DNA from: Heterocephalus glaber
Taxonomy: Eukaryota > Chordata > Mammalia > Rodentia > Bathyergidae
Direction: 5' to 3'
DNA: 64,000 nt
NCBI RefSeq assembly: GCF_000247695.1
Contig: NW_004624743.1
Location: 2,829,368 to 2,893,367 of the forward strand
Shown: piece after piece, positions 11,330 through 22,037 of the stretch
How positions within the stretch are numbered: the first letter of the stretch is position 1
Layout: each line of letters begins with the position of its first letter
Position numbers and translations under genes: made by a program
The notes under the pieces: generated by a model
What the model was told of the DNA's origin: nothing
The model's input: the letters and a program-made list of their open reading frames with translations, nothing else
The model's database searches: none

Positions 11330-11760
11330 ATAAACATAACATATATCATTGAGTGTTTCTTCTGTGTTTGATCATGTTGATAATATGAACAAAAGAGACA
11401 ATTTCCGCCCTCCTGGAGCTTCCATTTGAGAGATTAGGAGCAAAAAATTAGAACAAATGAATGAATCAATAAAAGAATTAAGATCTGAATAGAGTGTGAA
11501 GAAAGTAGAACTGGGTAATTGTGAAGGGTTGCTCTCAAAAAGCAGCATTTAAGCTTAAACCTGAAAGATGAAATGGTTCAGTCACATCAGGAACACAGGG
11601 CCAAGCGCTGCAGGCAAAGGGAACAAAAGTGCAGAGACATTGACGGAAAGAAAGGTAAGGATTTGCAGAGGTCCAAACTAGAGATGATTCTGATTTGAAC
11701 ATGCTCTGTTTGTCCTCCCCATCTTGGCAGAAGCAAATACCGCTAAACTCTAAAAAAAGT
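11330..11760 (-). mobile_element. Ancient LINE-type repeat (antisense)
   Basis: It shows the same order as the copy at 3655: 'tatcattgagtgtttcttct', then 'ccctcctggagcttccattt', then 'ggcaaagggaacaaaagtgc'. This is the complement of an old LINE 3' region. It is strongly diverged and non-coding. Confidence 0.5.
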
Positions 11761-11779
11761 TTCAAACAATTTACACAAA

Positions 11780-13040
11780 TAAAAGTACTAAGAGTGTAAA
11801 TTCACAATTTAAAAAATTACAAAACATCTGAAGAGATAAGCCACCATTAGCTAAAATCAACAGAAACAATAAGCTTTAGTATCAGACATAAAAATGCTAT
11901 AGATACTGGCTTATTTGGATTCAAAATCAGTAAGTTTAATGTATTTAAATAAGTCAAATGTAAAATTAAACACATTAGTAAAAAAGTAAAAGACTGTGAA
12001 ACAGCAAGCACATTTTTAAAACTTTATAGAAGGCTTATAAATAAAAAATAAAGAACTTTGAAACTAGGAGCTCAGTAGACATAAGAGACAAAACCAGGGA
12101 AATAAAGCATTCAGGGGGCAACCCATTTTCTGGTCCCTCTTCTGTCTCTCTTAGGCAGAAGCTTTATTTCTCCCAATAAAGTTTTCCTACTGTTAAAAAA
12201 AAAAATAAAGAATTCACTAGGAGGAAACAGTGGAAATGTGAAAAGATACTGTATTAAATGACACGGAGGACAGGAAGAGATGGGTCTGCCATGTGTTTAA
12301 CTGGTATTCCAGAAAAAATGATTAAGAGAAAAAATATAAAGAAATACACCTGATCATTTAAAAAAAATTGATAAAAGACATGAATCCTTAGATTCAAAAA
12401 GTATGATATTCATCTAGACACAATTTGGTGAAACTTTATGTCTAAAACAAAGACCTTAAAAAATATAAAAGACAAATGACCTACATTGATTGTTTAAAAC
12501 AATAAAAATAAAATTGTGAAAAATAAGAGAGCTAAAATACGGAGGAAAATAAATTATGTAAGCCAGGAGGAGGAATTAGGTTTGAAACAGAACAGATTCC
12601 TTGTGTCACTGGGAGGAGGAAAAAGTTATTTTCTATATTTAGATTACTGAGTATCAATATCAAGATTTGCAAGGGTATTAATGAAATGGACAAAAATAGG
12701 ACTTATGTCTTCTAAACAGCAAAGACAGTTTATGAAAAAGAGAAAAACAAAGCCAGGAACCCAAGGAAGGAAAGAAGAATGAATGCAAAAACATTGAGAC
12801 AAAAAATGATGTAATTTGTGGAAATAAATCTGAATATATTAATAACTATAAATGGACCATACTCTATAATAAAAGATACAGGTTATCAAGACTGGATTAA
12901 AGGAATTCAACTGTATGATGTTTACAAAACCATATCTAAAATAAGGATCAGAAAAGTTTTTAGTTCACAATGAAGAATGATATACCCATGAAATGAAAAT
13001 CAAGAGAAGGGCCTTATTAGGGAAATGCACTTTAAGATGA
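11780..13040 (+). mobile_element. L1/HAL1-like segment, sense strand
   Basis: A-rich plus-strand sequence with features of the ORF1/5' ORF2 area of old L1 or HAL1 elements: 'gataaaagacatgaatcctt', 'tagacacaatttggtgaaac', 'agaccttaaaaaatataaaa', and later 'actataaatggaccatactc' and 'agactggattaaaggaattc'. The frame is destroyed. It is interrupted by a small retroposed insert at 12114-12202, so the L1 is older than that insertion. Confidence 0.55.
12114..12202 (+). pseudogene. Short retroposed transcript end with target duplication
   Basis: About 85 bases end in AATAAA (12175-12180), then 14 bases, then a poly(A) run from 12195. The insert is flanked by near-identical 14-base direct repeats: aaataaagcattca at 12100-12113 and aaataaagaattca at 12203-12216, one mismatch. 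This is the signature of L1-driven insertion of a 5'-truncated polyadenylated RNA. The source transcript is not recognised. The pyrimidine-rich body could be an LTR transcript end or a gene 3' UTR. Confidence 0.65.
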
Positions 13041-13199
13041 AAATTTTACAGAAGCTACAGGGCCATTAATGATGAAAATAGGTTTGAGTCCCTGGGAGGA
13101 TTGTGATGTGCTGCTTCCCTCCTCTTCAGGATTAAAGGACATGTCCCTTTAGCTGCTGGGAAGGGTGGTGGCAAATAGCCCTCCACTGCTTGACTGTCT

Positions 13200-13486
13200 G
13201 AGGTCAAATCCTTTACAACCCCTTTCCAGGGCAGTGCAAAAGAAATGACCAGCAGAGCAATATGAGGCCCTGTAGGGCTGTTGTAGCCTCAGAATCTCCT
13301 CCTGGCCAGTGGAGGCATTGCACTGGGATTGCATCACGTCACAACATGGCTTCTCTCCCTGGCCGACCTGCTTTCCTCCCTTCCCTTCCCCAGGTGTGGA
13401 ATACAAGAGCATTAATTCCCTAATAAACCTCCTGCATGCTCATTTCTGTTTCAGAGTTGTCCTCCTGGGAAACCCAACTTGCAGCA
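13200..13486 (+). mobile_element. LTR 3' part (ERV-type), sense strand
   Basis: The segment has 'taataaacctcctgcatgct' with a polyadenylation signal (13422-13427), followed by 'tttcagagttgtcctcctgg' and 'gggaaacccaacttgcagca'. This R/U5-like end with 'AATAAACCTCCTGCA..TCAGAG..GGAACCCAACCTG' is shared by several mammalian ERV LTRs. The left edge is uncertain. No internal viral genes are present. Confidence 0.5.
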
Positions 13487-16257
13487 TATGGTACCAGAGT
13501 GGCCCAAGAAAGTAAGCTCAGAGATAGAGTTGTACCACTCACTCTCAGCTGGGCCTGGATTGTCCAAAAATGACAGGAAGTGCAGCATAGAGAGCTCCTG
13601 GCATAAAATAACAAGCAGTGCAAGGGTTAGAACCTTCCCTAATAATGAACTGGGGCGGTACACAACCCAGGTAGTTCCTGCGATGTTCTAGTACTTTAAA
13701 ACTGTGGAAAATAATAACTCTAAGGACAATGGAATTGGATGGCCACTTCTTTTCAGTTTTTCCACATTCGCATAAGTTTTATTACTATATATTGGTAGGA
13801 TTGTTCTATTTTATTAGTAGTGATTAATCTCATACTGTGCCTAATTCATAAATTAAACATTATCATGGATATGTGTAGGCAAAACCATAGTATATATAAG
13901 GTTCAGTACTAATTGCATGACTATTTCTAAGTGAAATGATGCTCTGGAAAAAGATAAGAAAACCTGAGAATATTTGATTGCCAGTTCAAAGCTAAGTGCG
14001 AAAGCCAGAGGGTTTCACTGGTATCACACAGAGCAATGCTCAACTCCTACAGTAAAAGAGCAGAGAAAGCCCACCATTTAATCACTTCAGTGGTGGAGCT
14101 CCAAAGTAGGTTAAACAGCCACCCACAGCAGGTAGGATATGGCAGAACCTCAAAACAGTGGAAGCAGAGCGGTGACCACATATTTTTGTAATTTGTGGCA
14201 AGGTTGAGGGCTGGTATATAGGTCTGATCCCTGACCTATAGAGAGATTTGGAGATGTTCATAGAACCATTATACTGAGGGGCTGAATTGATGGGCAGCCA
14301 GTCACAAGGTCATTTCTGAATCCATAAGATCAAAAGAAATAAAAGATCAGAAAGCCTGGGACGTTGTCTACAAAAGACAGACCCCTTGTCTAGCTGCTGG
14401 ACAGGAGCCAGTGCTGGGACTCAGACCCATTGAAAATCAATTTTTAAAAAGTCAAGAAAAGGTTTATTCATTCTCTGTAATTATATCATAAAACCACTAG
14501 TTGAGGAGCATGCCTTTTTCTCGAATCAGAGCAGAAAAACCATATTCTTTATTTTTTTCTTCAAAAGAGCAGTCAGCACATTCTGAATCAGCTTTCCTCC
14601 CCCTTTGGAATGCCCTAAAAGAATATTTCTTCAGAAAACTGTTTCTGAGGTGTAGTGTGGAGGTTTATTTTAGATGTGACCACCTGTGTGAAGTGCAAGG
14701 GGTTATTTTAAAAGGAGTCTGTTCATTTGTCTTTGTGGGAGAGAGGTTGCTCCGATCAAAATGACATCACAGTTGTGGGCACCTGTGAAACTGAAGTTGG
14801 CCCAAGTACAAAAGACTTTGTTTTCCTTTCTCTTTCCTATGGTCATTAACTTGATTCTGCCTTTCCATAAATTCTTTAATTGGTTTAATAAAATATACAA
14901 CAAACTGAGAGTGCCCTTTTCTATTAGATCTTTTGTGCACATTTATGTTGTGAAATTCAACTAACTAAAACACTGCATTTTGTGCAAAAGAGGAAATTTG
15001 GAGATTTCAGAGCAGCTAGAATATTCCTACAAGAAGCAAAAAATTAAAGCAGATAGGATTTCTTTGAGAATAACTCTCATGTTCATATTAGTTGCTTTTA
15101 CATAAAATATCCCCTGGCATTCTGCAGGCAATGAAGAAAGAATAATTCTTCTTTATTATTTCTGTAGCATGTGAAATTTTACTACTGAGGGTGTTAAGCT
15201 AATTTTTTTTTTAAAAAGAAAGAAACAAGAGAAGGGATTTAATATTAACAATTCCTGTGCCCACAGGCTAATCAGACAGCTGGGGATTGCCTCAAGTTGA
15301 TGTGAGGTTGTAGCAGTTTCCAGTAATGCAAGGAACAGAAATAAAATAAGGGTCCAGAGTTTCAGATCACTTACAGAGTCAGAATCGTCACCAATCCTTC
15401 AAGTGATAGCTGGTTAGGGTTCAGTCACGGTTAAGACATACAATTCAGCAGTTTCTTGACAGCTTCCCCTCCATTCCCTCTCCTCTCTCTGTTCTCTCCT
15501 CGCTTCTTCCTTCTTCCCCACTTTCCTTCTTCTCTCCTGCTGTATTATGTCACCTTTTCAGAGTGTGACTTTGCTCATTTGATATAAATTCTAACACATT
15601 TCTATCCCCAAACACCACTTCCTACCATGCCAGGTCTCTTGGTTTATAAAACATCACTACATAGTTTTCTAAGCCTTCATGATCAAGTGGAGAAAGAGAC
15701 CAAAATAATGACAGAGAGAGTAAGGACAGCAGAGAACAGACAGAAGTCAGGAAAATGAAGGAGCGTATAGGAAAGGAAAAATGAAGACAAGAAGTGCGGT
15801 GAAGAGTGAGAGGACTGGAGTGTTCAGCACTCTGCTTGGAGAACCTGCGAAGGAGAAAGCTAACCTGGCCTCGTCGGGGTTGGCCTTCTGCAGCTGGCTG
15901 CCACTTCACTTCCCCAGTCAGTCCGAGGTTGGCGTGGCTGCCGTCTTTCTGAGGTGGACAGTCAACACTTTCACCAATGATACGGACAAGGCTGGGATGT
16001 TATTGAGGAGAAACATATCAAACTGAAGCAAATGTATTTTATTATGGACCTAAGCATAAATAATCTTGGGGTCCCTTTTGATAAAATAATTCAAAATTAC
16101 GAATTTGAAATTAGATAAGAAACTGAATATTAATTTACAATGAGAAAGAATAAAATGCTAATTTAAAAAAATTGACACGTAGCATAATATCTCAGAACCC
16201 AGAAAATAACATTAATATTAATTGCCTGACATACTTCTAGAATTTCTTGGGAGTCAT
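13487..16257. other. Unique stretch, no gene seen
   Basis: No family is recognised over most of this 2.8 kb. It includes a CT-rich patch at 15470-15540. Short open frames (for example 14501-14764, 15781-16026) lack domain similarity and splice context. I see nothing I can support as a gene. Confidence 0.35.
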
Positions 16258-16370
16258 ATTCTCACTATGATGCCCAAACTAGCTTTCAACTTGCAGTTCT
16301 CCTGCTTCAGCCTCCTAGGTGGCTGGGATTGTATTCATGGGCCACTGTGACCAGGTCAAGAATTTTTTAA
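16258..16370 (-). repeat. B1-type SINE, antisense, diverged
   Basis: The complement of a 7SL-derived SINE: 'gttctcctgcttcagcctcc' followed by 'taggtggctgggattgtatt' and 'gggccactgtgaccaggt'. These match the B1/Alu monomer motifs (CCTGCCTCAGCCTCC, GCTGGGATTA, GCCACC). It is short and old. Confidence 0.75.
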
Positions 16371-16639
16371 TCTACTTTTTGGACTGCCTAAATTTAATTG
16401 CATTTTCATATGATAACATTTTTGTAGGAAGAGAATAGAAAGATCTCTCAGACTTTAGCATGGTAAATTGTAATGTGTTTTTATTATTTTTAGCTCAAAC
16501 AAATTGCTGTCTGACTTACCAGTTGTCATTGGCAATGCCATATCAAATTAGGTTATAGTTTACATGTGCAGACCACACAGCTAATTTAGGCCATTGTATG
16601 CATGTTGAGAAATGCATCAGCTGGAGTGTCCCATATCTC

Positions 16640-16985
16640 TATCAAGATATATAACAATTTCAACGCTCCAAAAAGATTCTTCGTGTTCTTTTTCCAGTCA
16701 GTCCCAAGATCGTCCCCTCAAAAGGTAACCAGGATTTTGATTTCTCTCATAATAGATTATTTTTCCTATTTAGAACTTCTTGTCAACGGAACCATAGAGT
16801 ACAGGTTCACACGTTTCTGGTTTCTTTATTCCTTTTATTGCATGGGTCTATAATTATTGCTTTTTGTCACTGGGCAGTATTCCATTACAAAGATATATCA
16901 TTATTGTCTGTTTTCCTGATGGTGGGTATTTGTGCTGTTTCTAGGTATTGGTATTGTTATAGTTACTATGTGTGGCTGCAGAACA
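16640..16985 (-). mobile_element. L1M-type 3' end, antisense
   Basis: 'ccctcaaaaggtaaccagga', 'tttctctcataatagattat', 'cactgggcagtattccatta' and 'ttgtctgttttcctgatggt' follow the complement of an old L1M 3' end. The copy is diverged and truncated. Confidence 0.55.
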
Positions 16986-17450
16986 GTGATTTAGGATAAT
17001 GTTTATTTTGCTCATGAATCTGCAGGCAGGGCTGGACTCAGTGGGGACAGCTCAGCTCCTTCCCACTCAAAATCAGCTGAAGTGGCTCAGAGTTTGGGGC
17101 CTTTGGAAGCTCATGCACTCATGTATGGTAGGCAGTGCTCTCAGTTAGCCAAAATATTTGCTCAAGTTGTTAATAAGACAGCCTTAACAGCATCTTCATG
17201 TAGCTCTGGTTCCTTACAATGTGAGTGGCTGGCTGGGTTTCAAGTGCCAGTGGTGTTCCAAGCAAGTCAGGCATAAGCCACTCTACCACCCGTGACCTAT
17301 CTCTGGAAATCAGACAAACACTTCTGGTGCATTCTGTCATCATGAAGTGTTGGTCAGGACCAAGTGTAAGAGAAACAGTCTTTACTTCTGAATGGAGTGG
17401 CAAGATTTGGATAAGCAGGTGGGGCCAGAAAGTTGACCATGGTTGTTTAT
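16986..17450. repeat. Ancient interspersed repeat, class uncertain
   Basis: 'tgtttattttgctcatgaat', 'ctcagtggggacagctcagc' and 'ccaagcaagtcaggcataag' resemble a common ancient mammalian repeat with 'tttctcatgaatctgcagg' and 'ccaaagcaagtcacatgg'. I cannot decide between an LTR and a DNA element. Boundaries are approximate. Confidence 0.4.
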
Positions 17451-17454
17451 GGGG

Positions 17455-17640
17455 TTGTTATGTTTTATATCTGAATGGCTCCCCAAAGCCTCATGAGCTC
17501 AAAAATGGGCTTTCGAAAAGTGATTGGATTATGTGGGTGAGAGGGCTTACTTGCTGTTCAGAAGTGAGGTCTGGTTGAAGAGGTGGCTCACTGTAGGCAT
17601 GACCTGGAAGGGTGTATCTCCCTTCCCAGCCCCAGGGAAG
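17455..17640 (+). mobile_element. MaLR LTR 5' part, sense strand
   Basis: 'ttttatatctgaatggctcc', 'ccaaagcctcatgagctcaa', 'gattggattatgtgggtgag' and 'gtggctcactgtaggcatga' follow the 5' half of a rodent MaLR LTR. It is cut off by the next repeat, which lies in the opposite direction. Confidence 0.55.
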
Positions 17641-17923
17641 AGCCTTTTCCATTCCTTTTCTAGCTTCCAGGGACTACGTGCATGCCTCGGCTCATGGCTG
17701 AATCTCTCAGTCTTCAGAGCTTCAACATTAGGCCGAGTCCTCACACTGCCATATCTCTGGTCTTCCAACTCTCTTCCCTACTTATATGGATCATAGGATT
17801 TCATCGAATCTATGTAATAATTCATGATAATCTTCCTACCTCAGAGACATTGAATTAGCAACCTGAATTCCATTTAAATTCCCTTATTCCATGTAATCTA
17901 TTATATTCTTAGGTTCTAAGGTA
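17641..17923 (-). mobile_element. MLT1-type MaLR LTR, antisense
   Basis: The complement of an MLT1 LTR: 'ttccagggactacgtgcatg', 'cctcggctcatggctgaatc', 'tgataatcttcctacctcag', 'tagcaacctgaattccattt' and 'ttattccatgtaatctatta'. The order of these blocks matches MLT1A-C. It is ancient and inactive. Confidence 0.65.
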
Positions 17924-18300
17924 TATTACTCAGCTTTTCTGTTGCTAAGACACAATACCTGACACTCACAACTTGAGGAACAGAAGTTTAATTTGACTTA
18001 CAGTTTGGAGGATTCAGTCCATGGTTAGCTGTCTCCAATGCAGAACCATCATGGCAGGAGGGCATCGTGAAGCAAAGCTGCTTATTTAGGACAACAGGGA
18101 AGAAGAAAAGGGAAACAGTGCCAAAGAGGAACAGGCAAGGATCCACACACAGACCCCAAGGTCATGATTCCATGACTCACCCAGACACCCTAGAAGTGTG
18201 TACCACCAATTTCCTGGGCAGATGTCAAAGCCAATCAAGTTGAAGCCCCATCCTAACCACCACATGGAGATCAGGACTAGGATATACTGGGACTGCATTA
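17924..18300 (-). mobile_element. Rodent ERVL-MaLR solo LTR, copy C
   Basis: It begins 'ttctgttgctaagacacaat', continues 'gaggattcagtccatggtta', 'aaccatcatggcaggagggc', 'ccccaaggtcatgattccat', and ends near 'gcattatctgcc'. On the minus strand it carries the conserved 'atggactgaatcctccaaac' and AT-rich polyadenylation region of the LTR. It directly abuts the MLT1 LTR, so two LTRs of different age lie side by side. Confidence 0.7.
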
Positions 18301-19189
18301 TCTGCCTTCCACACATTGTTAATTCAAAAAGATTGCTGAGGAGTATTACAACTGATTTTGCCTCACAGTGTAGCAAATAAAGTAATGTTCAAGGGTCCAA
18401 CTAAATACACTTAGAGGAGTCTCTAACCTCCTCTCTTGGGGGTTACTGAATGAAGCATGAAGATAAGACAGTCCTCAAAGGGGTTCAGTAGGTCTCCAGG
18501 GGAGATCAGCCTGTAGGCTGAGAGGTGTGTCCCAGCCGCTTCATGTTGGTGTGTGTGTGCTTTCAGGGATTCACCACAACAAGCCCAGGTTCATTTCAGA
18601 ACAAAAGAAAATTCCCTTTTTATGCTAATGGAAAATGGACAGTGTAGGAGTGGCTTTTTCATACATTCTTAACTGACCATCCCTGGACTGTCTATTTTCC
18701 ATTAGGGCAACTGACTGCTTTGGATTAAATTGCAAGCCACTGGTCCATGGATAATTTCACACTGCATAAATTGACATATTCACAACTTTATGACAAGCAT
18801 CATAAAAATCACCTGTGAAACTTTTAGATCCCACTAAAACAATTGCAGAGTTGACTTTCTTTGATCAAAAGAGAAGAATTTGTGGCTTGTGAAGCTGAAC
18901 TTTTCTGGCTAGTGCAGATTTCCTATACTGTAAATATGACCTACATTAAAGGGAAGCTGATTAGTATTAGCAGTGGACATAGCTTTTCTTCAGGTGCACA
19001 TTTAATGTGGGAATTATCCGAAGGCTTTAATTATGTCAATGTTGGAAATTTTTAAGGGAATTCTACAAGGAATATCTTTGGGAAAATTTGAGATTCAAGA
19101 CAAACAAGGAAGGCAAATAGAAGACTAAAGAGCATGGCACACATAATTCCTTTCGTGGAAAGGAGGTTCTGTCATTGGCTCCAAGACCA
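18301..19189. other. Unique stretch, no gene seen
   Basis: No repeat or gene recognised. A (TG)n of about 12 bases lies at 18548-18560. Confidence 0.3.
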
Positions 19190-19385
19190 TGTGAGCTGTG
19201 TTTGCATCCAAGGTCTGCACTTCCTAGCTGTGTAGCCTAGGCAAAATCACTTACACTCCCGACATCTCATTTCCTTGCCCAAAATGGAGATGATAAGAGT
19301 ACACCTACCGTAGAGGATTGCTGTGTGGATTAATATGTTTATACACGCAGTATATTGGATGTATGAGCGTTTTTCACTATTATTA
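19190..19385 (+). repeat. MIR SINE, plus strand
   Basis: 'cttcctagctgtgtagccta' 'ggcaaaatcacttacactcc', 'tcatttccttgcccaaaatg', then 'ggattgctgtgtggattaat' follow the MIR core and 3' part in order (TAGCTGTGTGACCTTGGGCAA, CTCATCTGTAAAATG). This is an ancient mammalian tRNA-derived SINE. Confidence 0.8.
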
Positions 19386-20485
19386 CTATTTCAAAGAGTA
19401 GATTGAAGGAAGTGTTTCTTTTGGTACGAAAAGAAGCTTACTATTACTTGCTCTCCTACATAAGGAGATTTAACTCTCCTCATGAAATGTCCCAGGGAGG
19501 CCTGGGGAGGCAGGCCCCAAACATGGAGCAGCTCCTCAGCTAACACTTGCAGCAGAGAAGCAAGGAGACTTCTCCTCACTGCAGGAAGTTTGCTCTTGAG
19601 AGAATGAAAGAAAGTGGCTGAACTGAGCCTGGCTTGTTCATTCTTCCCAAATTTACAGATAAGTTGATTTAACCTATGTCCTCTGAGGTGAGGAGAATCA
19701 CAGGAGAGAGGGTGCTGTGTGTGTGTTCAGGGAAAACACTTCCTCACAGAAACCAGAGGAATGGAAAAAAGATGTTCCTCACAGCAACTAGTGTTACCCA
19801 CGGGATACTGAAAGAAAGTGACAGAAAACCACTTCTAGCATAATATAAAATAGAATTTTACACTCACAGCTGGAAAGAATCGGAGCAGCAAAATTCAGGT
19901 ATGAAAGTGCAGGTATTTTAAAAAAATTCCCCCTCGCTTGTCTTTAGTCATACTCATTCTCTACTACTGCAGAAAATTGTATTCACATAGCCGAGTAGAA
20001 TCCCTTCTACCCATGACACAAAAGTCAAGGCCCCTTCTCTGTACCTTCAAATTCAAAATCTCTGAGGAAGTACATAGATGCTTTACTGGCCAAATTGTCA
20101 CCTGTCTGCTGCTGAACCAATGCCCTGGGCAAGGAAGGGTCAGCACGGGCCACCTGGTGTCCCTGTGGCTTTGTGACTGGTAGAGCAGAATAGGAGACAC
20201 TTTTTCCTGGGCTCTCGGAGAGTCCCAGGTCTTCTCCCGTCTGCTTGCATGTACCTAATACTGTGCTGAATGAAGGAGTGAAGGGATGATTATTAACTGA
20301 CAATCTCTGCCTCATAAGCTTTGATATTTTAAGTTATTTCTTAACTATTTTTCCTAGGCTTTTAAGTGAGCTTTAAAATCTATGTTTCTGGATCTTTAAT
20401 AAATATCTAGCTGTAGTTGCAGATTTTGGGGGACTGGTGGAAATATAGAATAAATTGTTTCTAAGAGGGTTTGAGGAAACCAAAT
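19386..20485. other. Unique stretch, no gene seen
   Basis: No family recognised. Overlapping open frames on both strands at 19938-20315 have no domain, and the frames on the two strands overlap, so neither is supported. Confidence 0.3.
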
Positions 20486-20501
20486 AATAATTAGGAGCAT
20501 C
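20486..20501. repeat. Target-site duplication (left) of ID SINE
   Basis: aataattaggagcatc, repeated without mismatch at 20608-20623 on the other side of the ID element. Confidence 0.9.
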
Positions 20502-20575
20502 GGGCTGAGGATTTAGCTCAGTGGTTCTGGCGCCTGCCTTGCAAGCGCAAGATCCTGAGTTCGATCCCTGGTACC

Positions 20576-20607
<32 letters not shown>
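20502..20607 (+). repeat. ID SINE, young copy, (CAA)n tail
   Basis: It begins 'gggctgaggatttagctcag' with an intact A box (TAGCTCAGTGG) and has an intact B box (GTTCGATCCC), followed by a tail of about nine CAA units. The 16-base flanking duplication is perfect. The tRNA-like fold is still visible (anticodon-loop-like ctTGCaag). Together these features show a recent L1-mediated insertion of an ID RNA. The RNA polymerase III internal promoter looks intact, but I cannot tell whether this copy is transcribed. Confidence 0.93.
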
Positions 20608-20623
20608 AATAATTAGGAGCATC

Positions 20624-21699
20624 ACTGAGTTCCTGAAATCTCCTGAGTTAAGGGAGCCATTTAGCAAGAAAAAGAGCCCAAAGAGGCCAATGTAGTTAAA
20701 AAAAAATGGATAGAGTACAAGTAGTGTAAACATTGGCAACTAAGTGGAGGCTATTAAAACAGCTATCCAGACTAGGAGGACCGAGAAACATAAAAATGAG
20801 ATGTGTTTGTTCTTTTGCATGAACTTTATGGACTTGTTCATATTTGAGTTCCTCTCCATGCACTCCTAGTTCAATTTACAGGTTTTTGTGACCTGGGAGA
20901 AAGTGACATTTACAATATTCTTTATATAGCCAATAGACTGTACTGCCTAGCTTAAAGGAAAGACTTTCATCCTCTGATATAGATGGAAGAACAGAGCTTG
21001 AAATTAGGACTGCAGAACAGGCAGTGAATGTGGTGACACAATTCTAGAAGGAGGTGTGCAGGAGAGGAGAGTAGAGGAAGGAGGGAGGAATTTTGGCTGC
21101 TGCTACAGGTGACTCCCTTCCAGGGGCCTTTGAAATGTATCTGAGGCTCCATCACTCACTGGCCAAGGAACACCAGGGGCATGACTTTCTGTCACTTCCC
21201 GTATCCACATACGTGAGTTCCAAGTGGGGTTTCTTGGGTAGCTGTCCCGGCTATGCTGGGGAAACCCAAGCCGGAAGAAGAGGGATGCTATTAGACCCAG
21301 AGAGAGGCTCTCTTCAGCTAGAAGAAGAGGTAGGGTGGATCCAGAGGACAGTGAAGTGCTGCACAGAGAGAGATGAGGAGTGTGCTGCCCACTGCTGTTT
21401 ATTTTCCTAACGAGTTTATTTAAAGCCAGCAGCAGCCTTCTGAAATCGCTAACAACCACCTCATTTTTCTCCTGTAATTGGTATGTTTGCCAGGAATTGT
21501 CATCTTCAGGAGGAGGTAGGCATGGATTCAGTCCTCAGAACTTCCTCAGAGCCTTTTCCTGGGATCTCCAGAATCTACTTGGGGCTTTTTTGTATTGGTT
21601 TCTGATATGGATGCTTCAGGTGGAGACTTACATTTTGACTGGTGGATGCTGAGTGGGCTTCACACAGTCTGTTGAAGGCCTCAGCAGCGTGAAGGCTGA
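20624..21699. other. Unique stretch, no gene seen
   Basis: No family recognised. The region 21090-21420 is moderately GC-rich and has open frames on both strands (plus 21093-21410, opening at TTG, and minus 21103-21459). Neither shows a known domain. Confidence 0.3.
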
Positions 21700-21985
21700 C
21701 TTCTGGCACCACCTCCAAAGCAAGGGGGAATCCCAGCGGGCTGCTTTTGGACTTCATCTGCAGTATCCACCCGTGCTAGCTCTATAGCTGACTGCCTTTG
21801 GGCTCAAATCCCAGGTCTTTGTCATCACCAGCTTCAGCCTCCACCTTTAGGTTTGGAACTTGCCACGCCTCCACAGTTGTGTGTACCAGTCCCTTAAAAC
21901 TCTCTCTTCCTTCTTCTCCCCTCCCTCCTTCTCTCTCCCCTATAGGGTCTGTTGTTTCTGGTGTATCTCTAAGGAATCTTGGCTA
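21700..21985 (+). mobile_element. LTR-like repeat 3' part, sense strand
   Basis: 'ggacttcatctgcagtatcc', 'gctctatagctgactgcctt', 'cagcttcagcctccaccttt', then a CT-rich run, 'cctatagggtctgttgtttc' and 'aatcttggctatacagtag' follow the 3' half of the element seen complete in the opposite orientation at 25115-25625. The CT run and following 'TATAG' mimic a splice acceptor. Confidence 0.5.
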
Positions 21986-22037
21986 TACAGTAGCCATCAG
22001 TTTCAAAAGAAAAGAAGAATCTTTTTTGCAGGACCTG
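21946..22037 (+). other. Exon-like segment partly in an LTR-like repeat
   Basis: A 45-base pyrimidine tract ending in TATAG (21941-21945) is followed by 92 bases and a consensus donor 'acctg|gtaagtgg'. Two frames are open throughout. The acceptor belongs to the repeat's own CT-rich end, so this may be a repeat-derived pseudo-exon or an exonised LTR. No protein family is recognised. Confidence 0.15.

Noticed and set aside
20502..20575. tRNA-like fold suggesting a tRNA gene
   Set aside because: The 16-base duplication and (CAA)n tail show it to be an ID SINE, not a functional tRNA gene.
21093..21410. 105-codon plus-strand frame beginning with Ala-rich sequence
   Set aside because: The first codon is TTG, an opposite-strand frame overlaps, and no domain is recognised.
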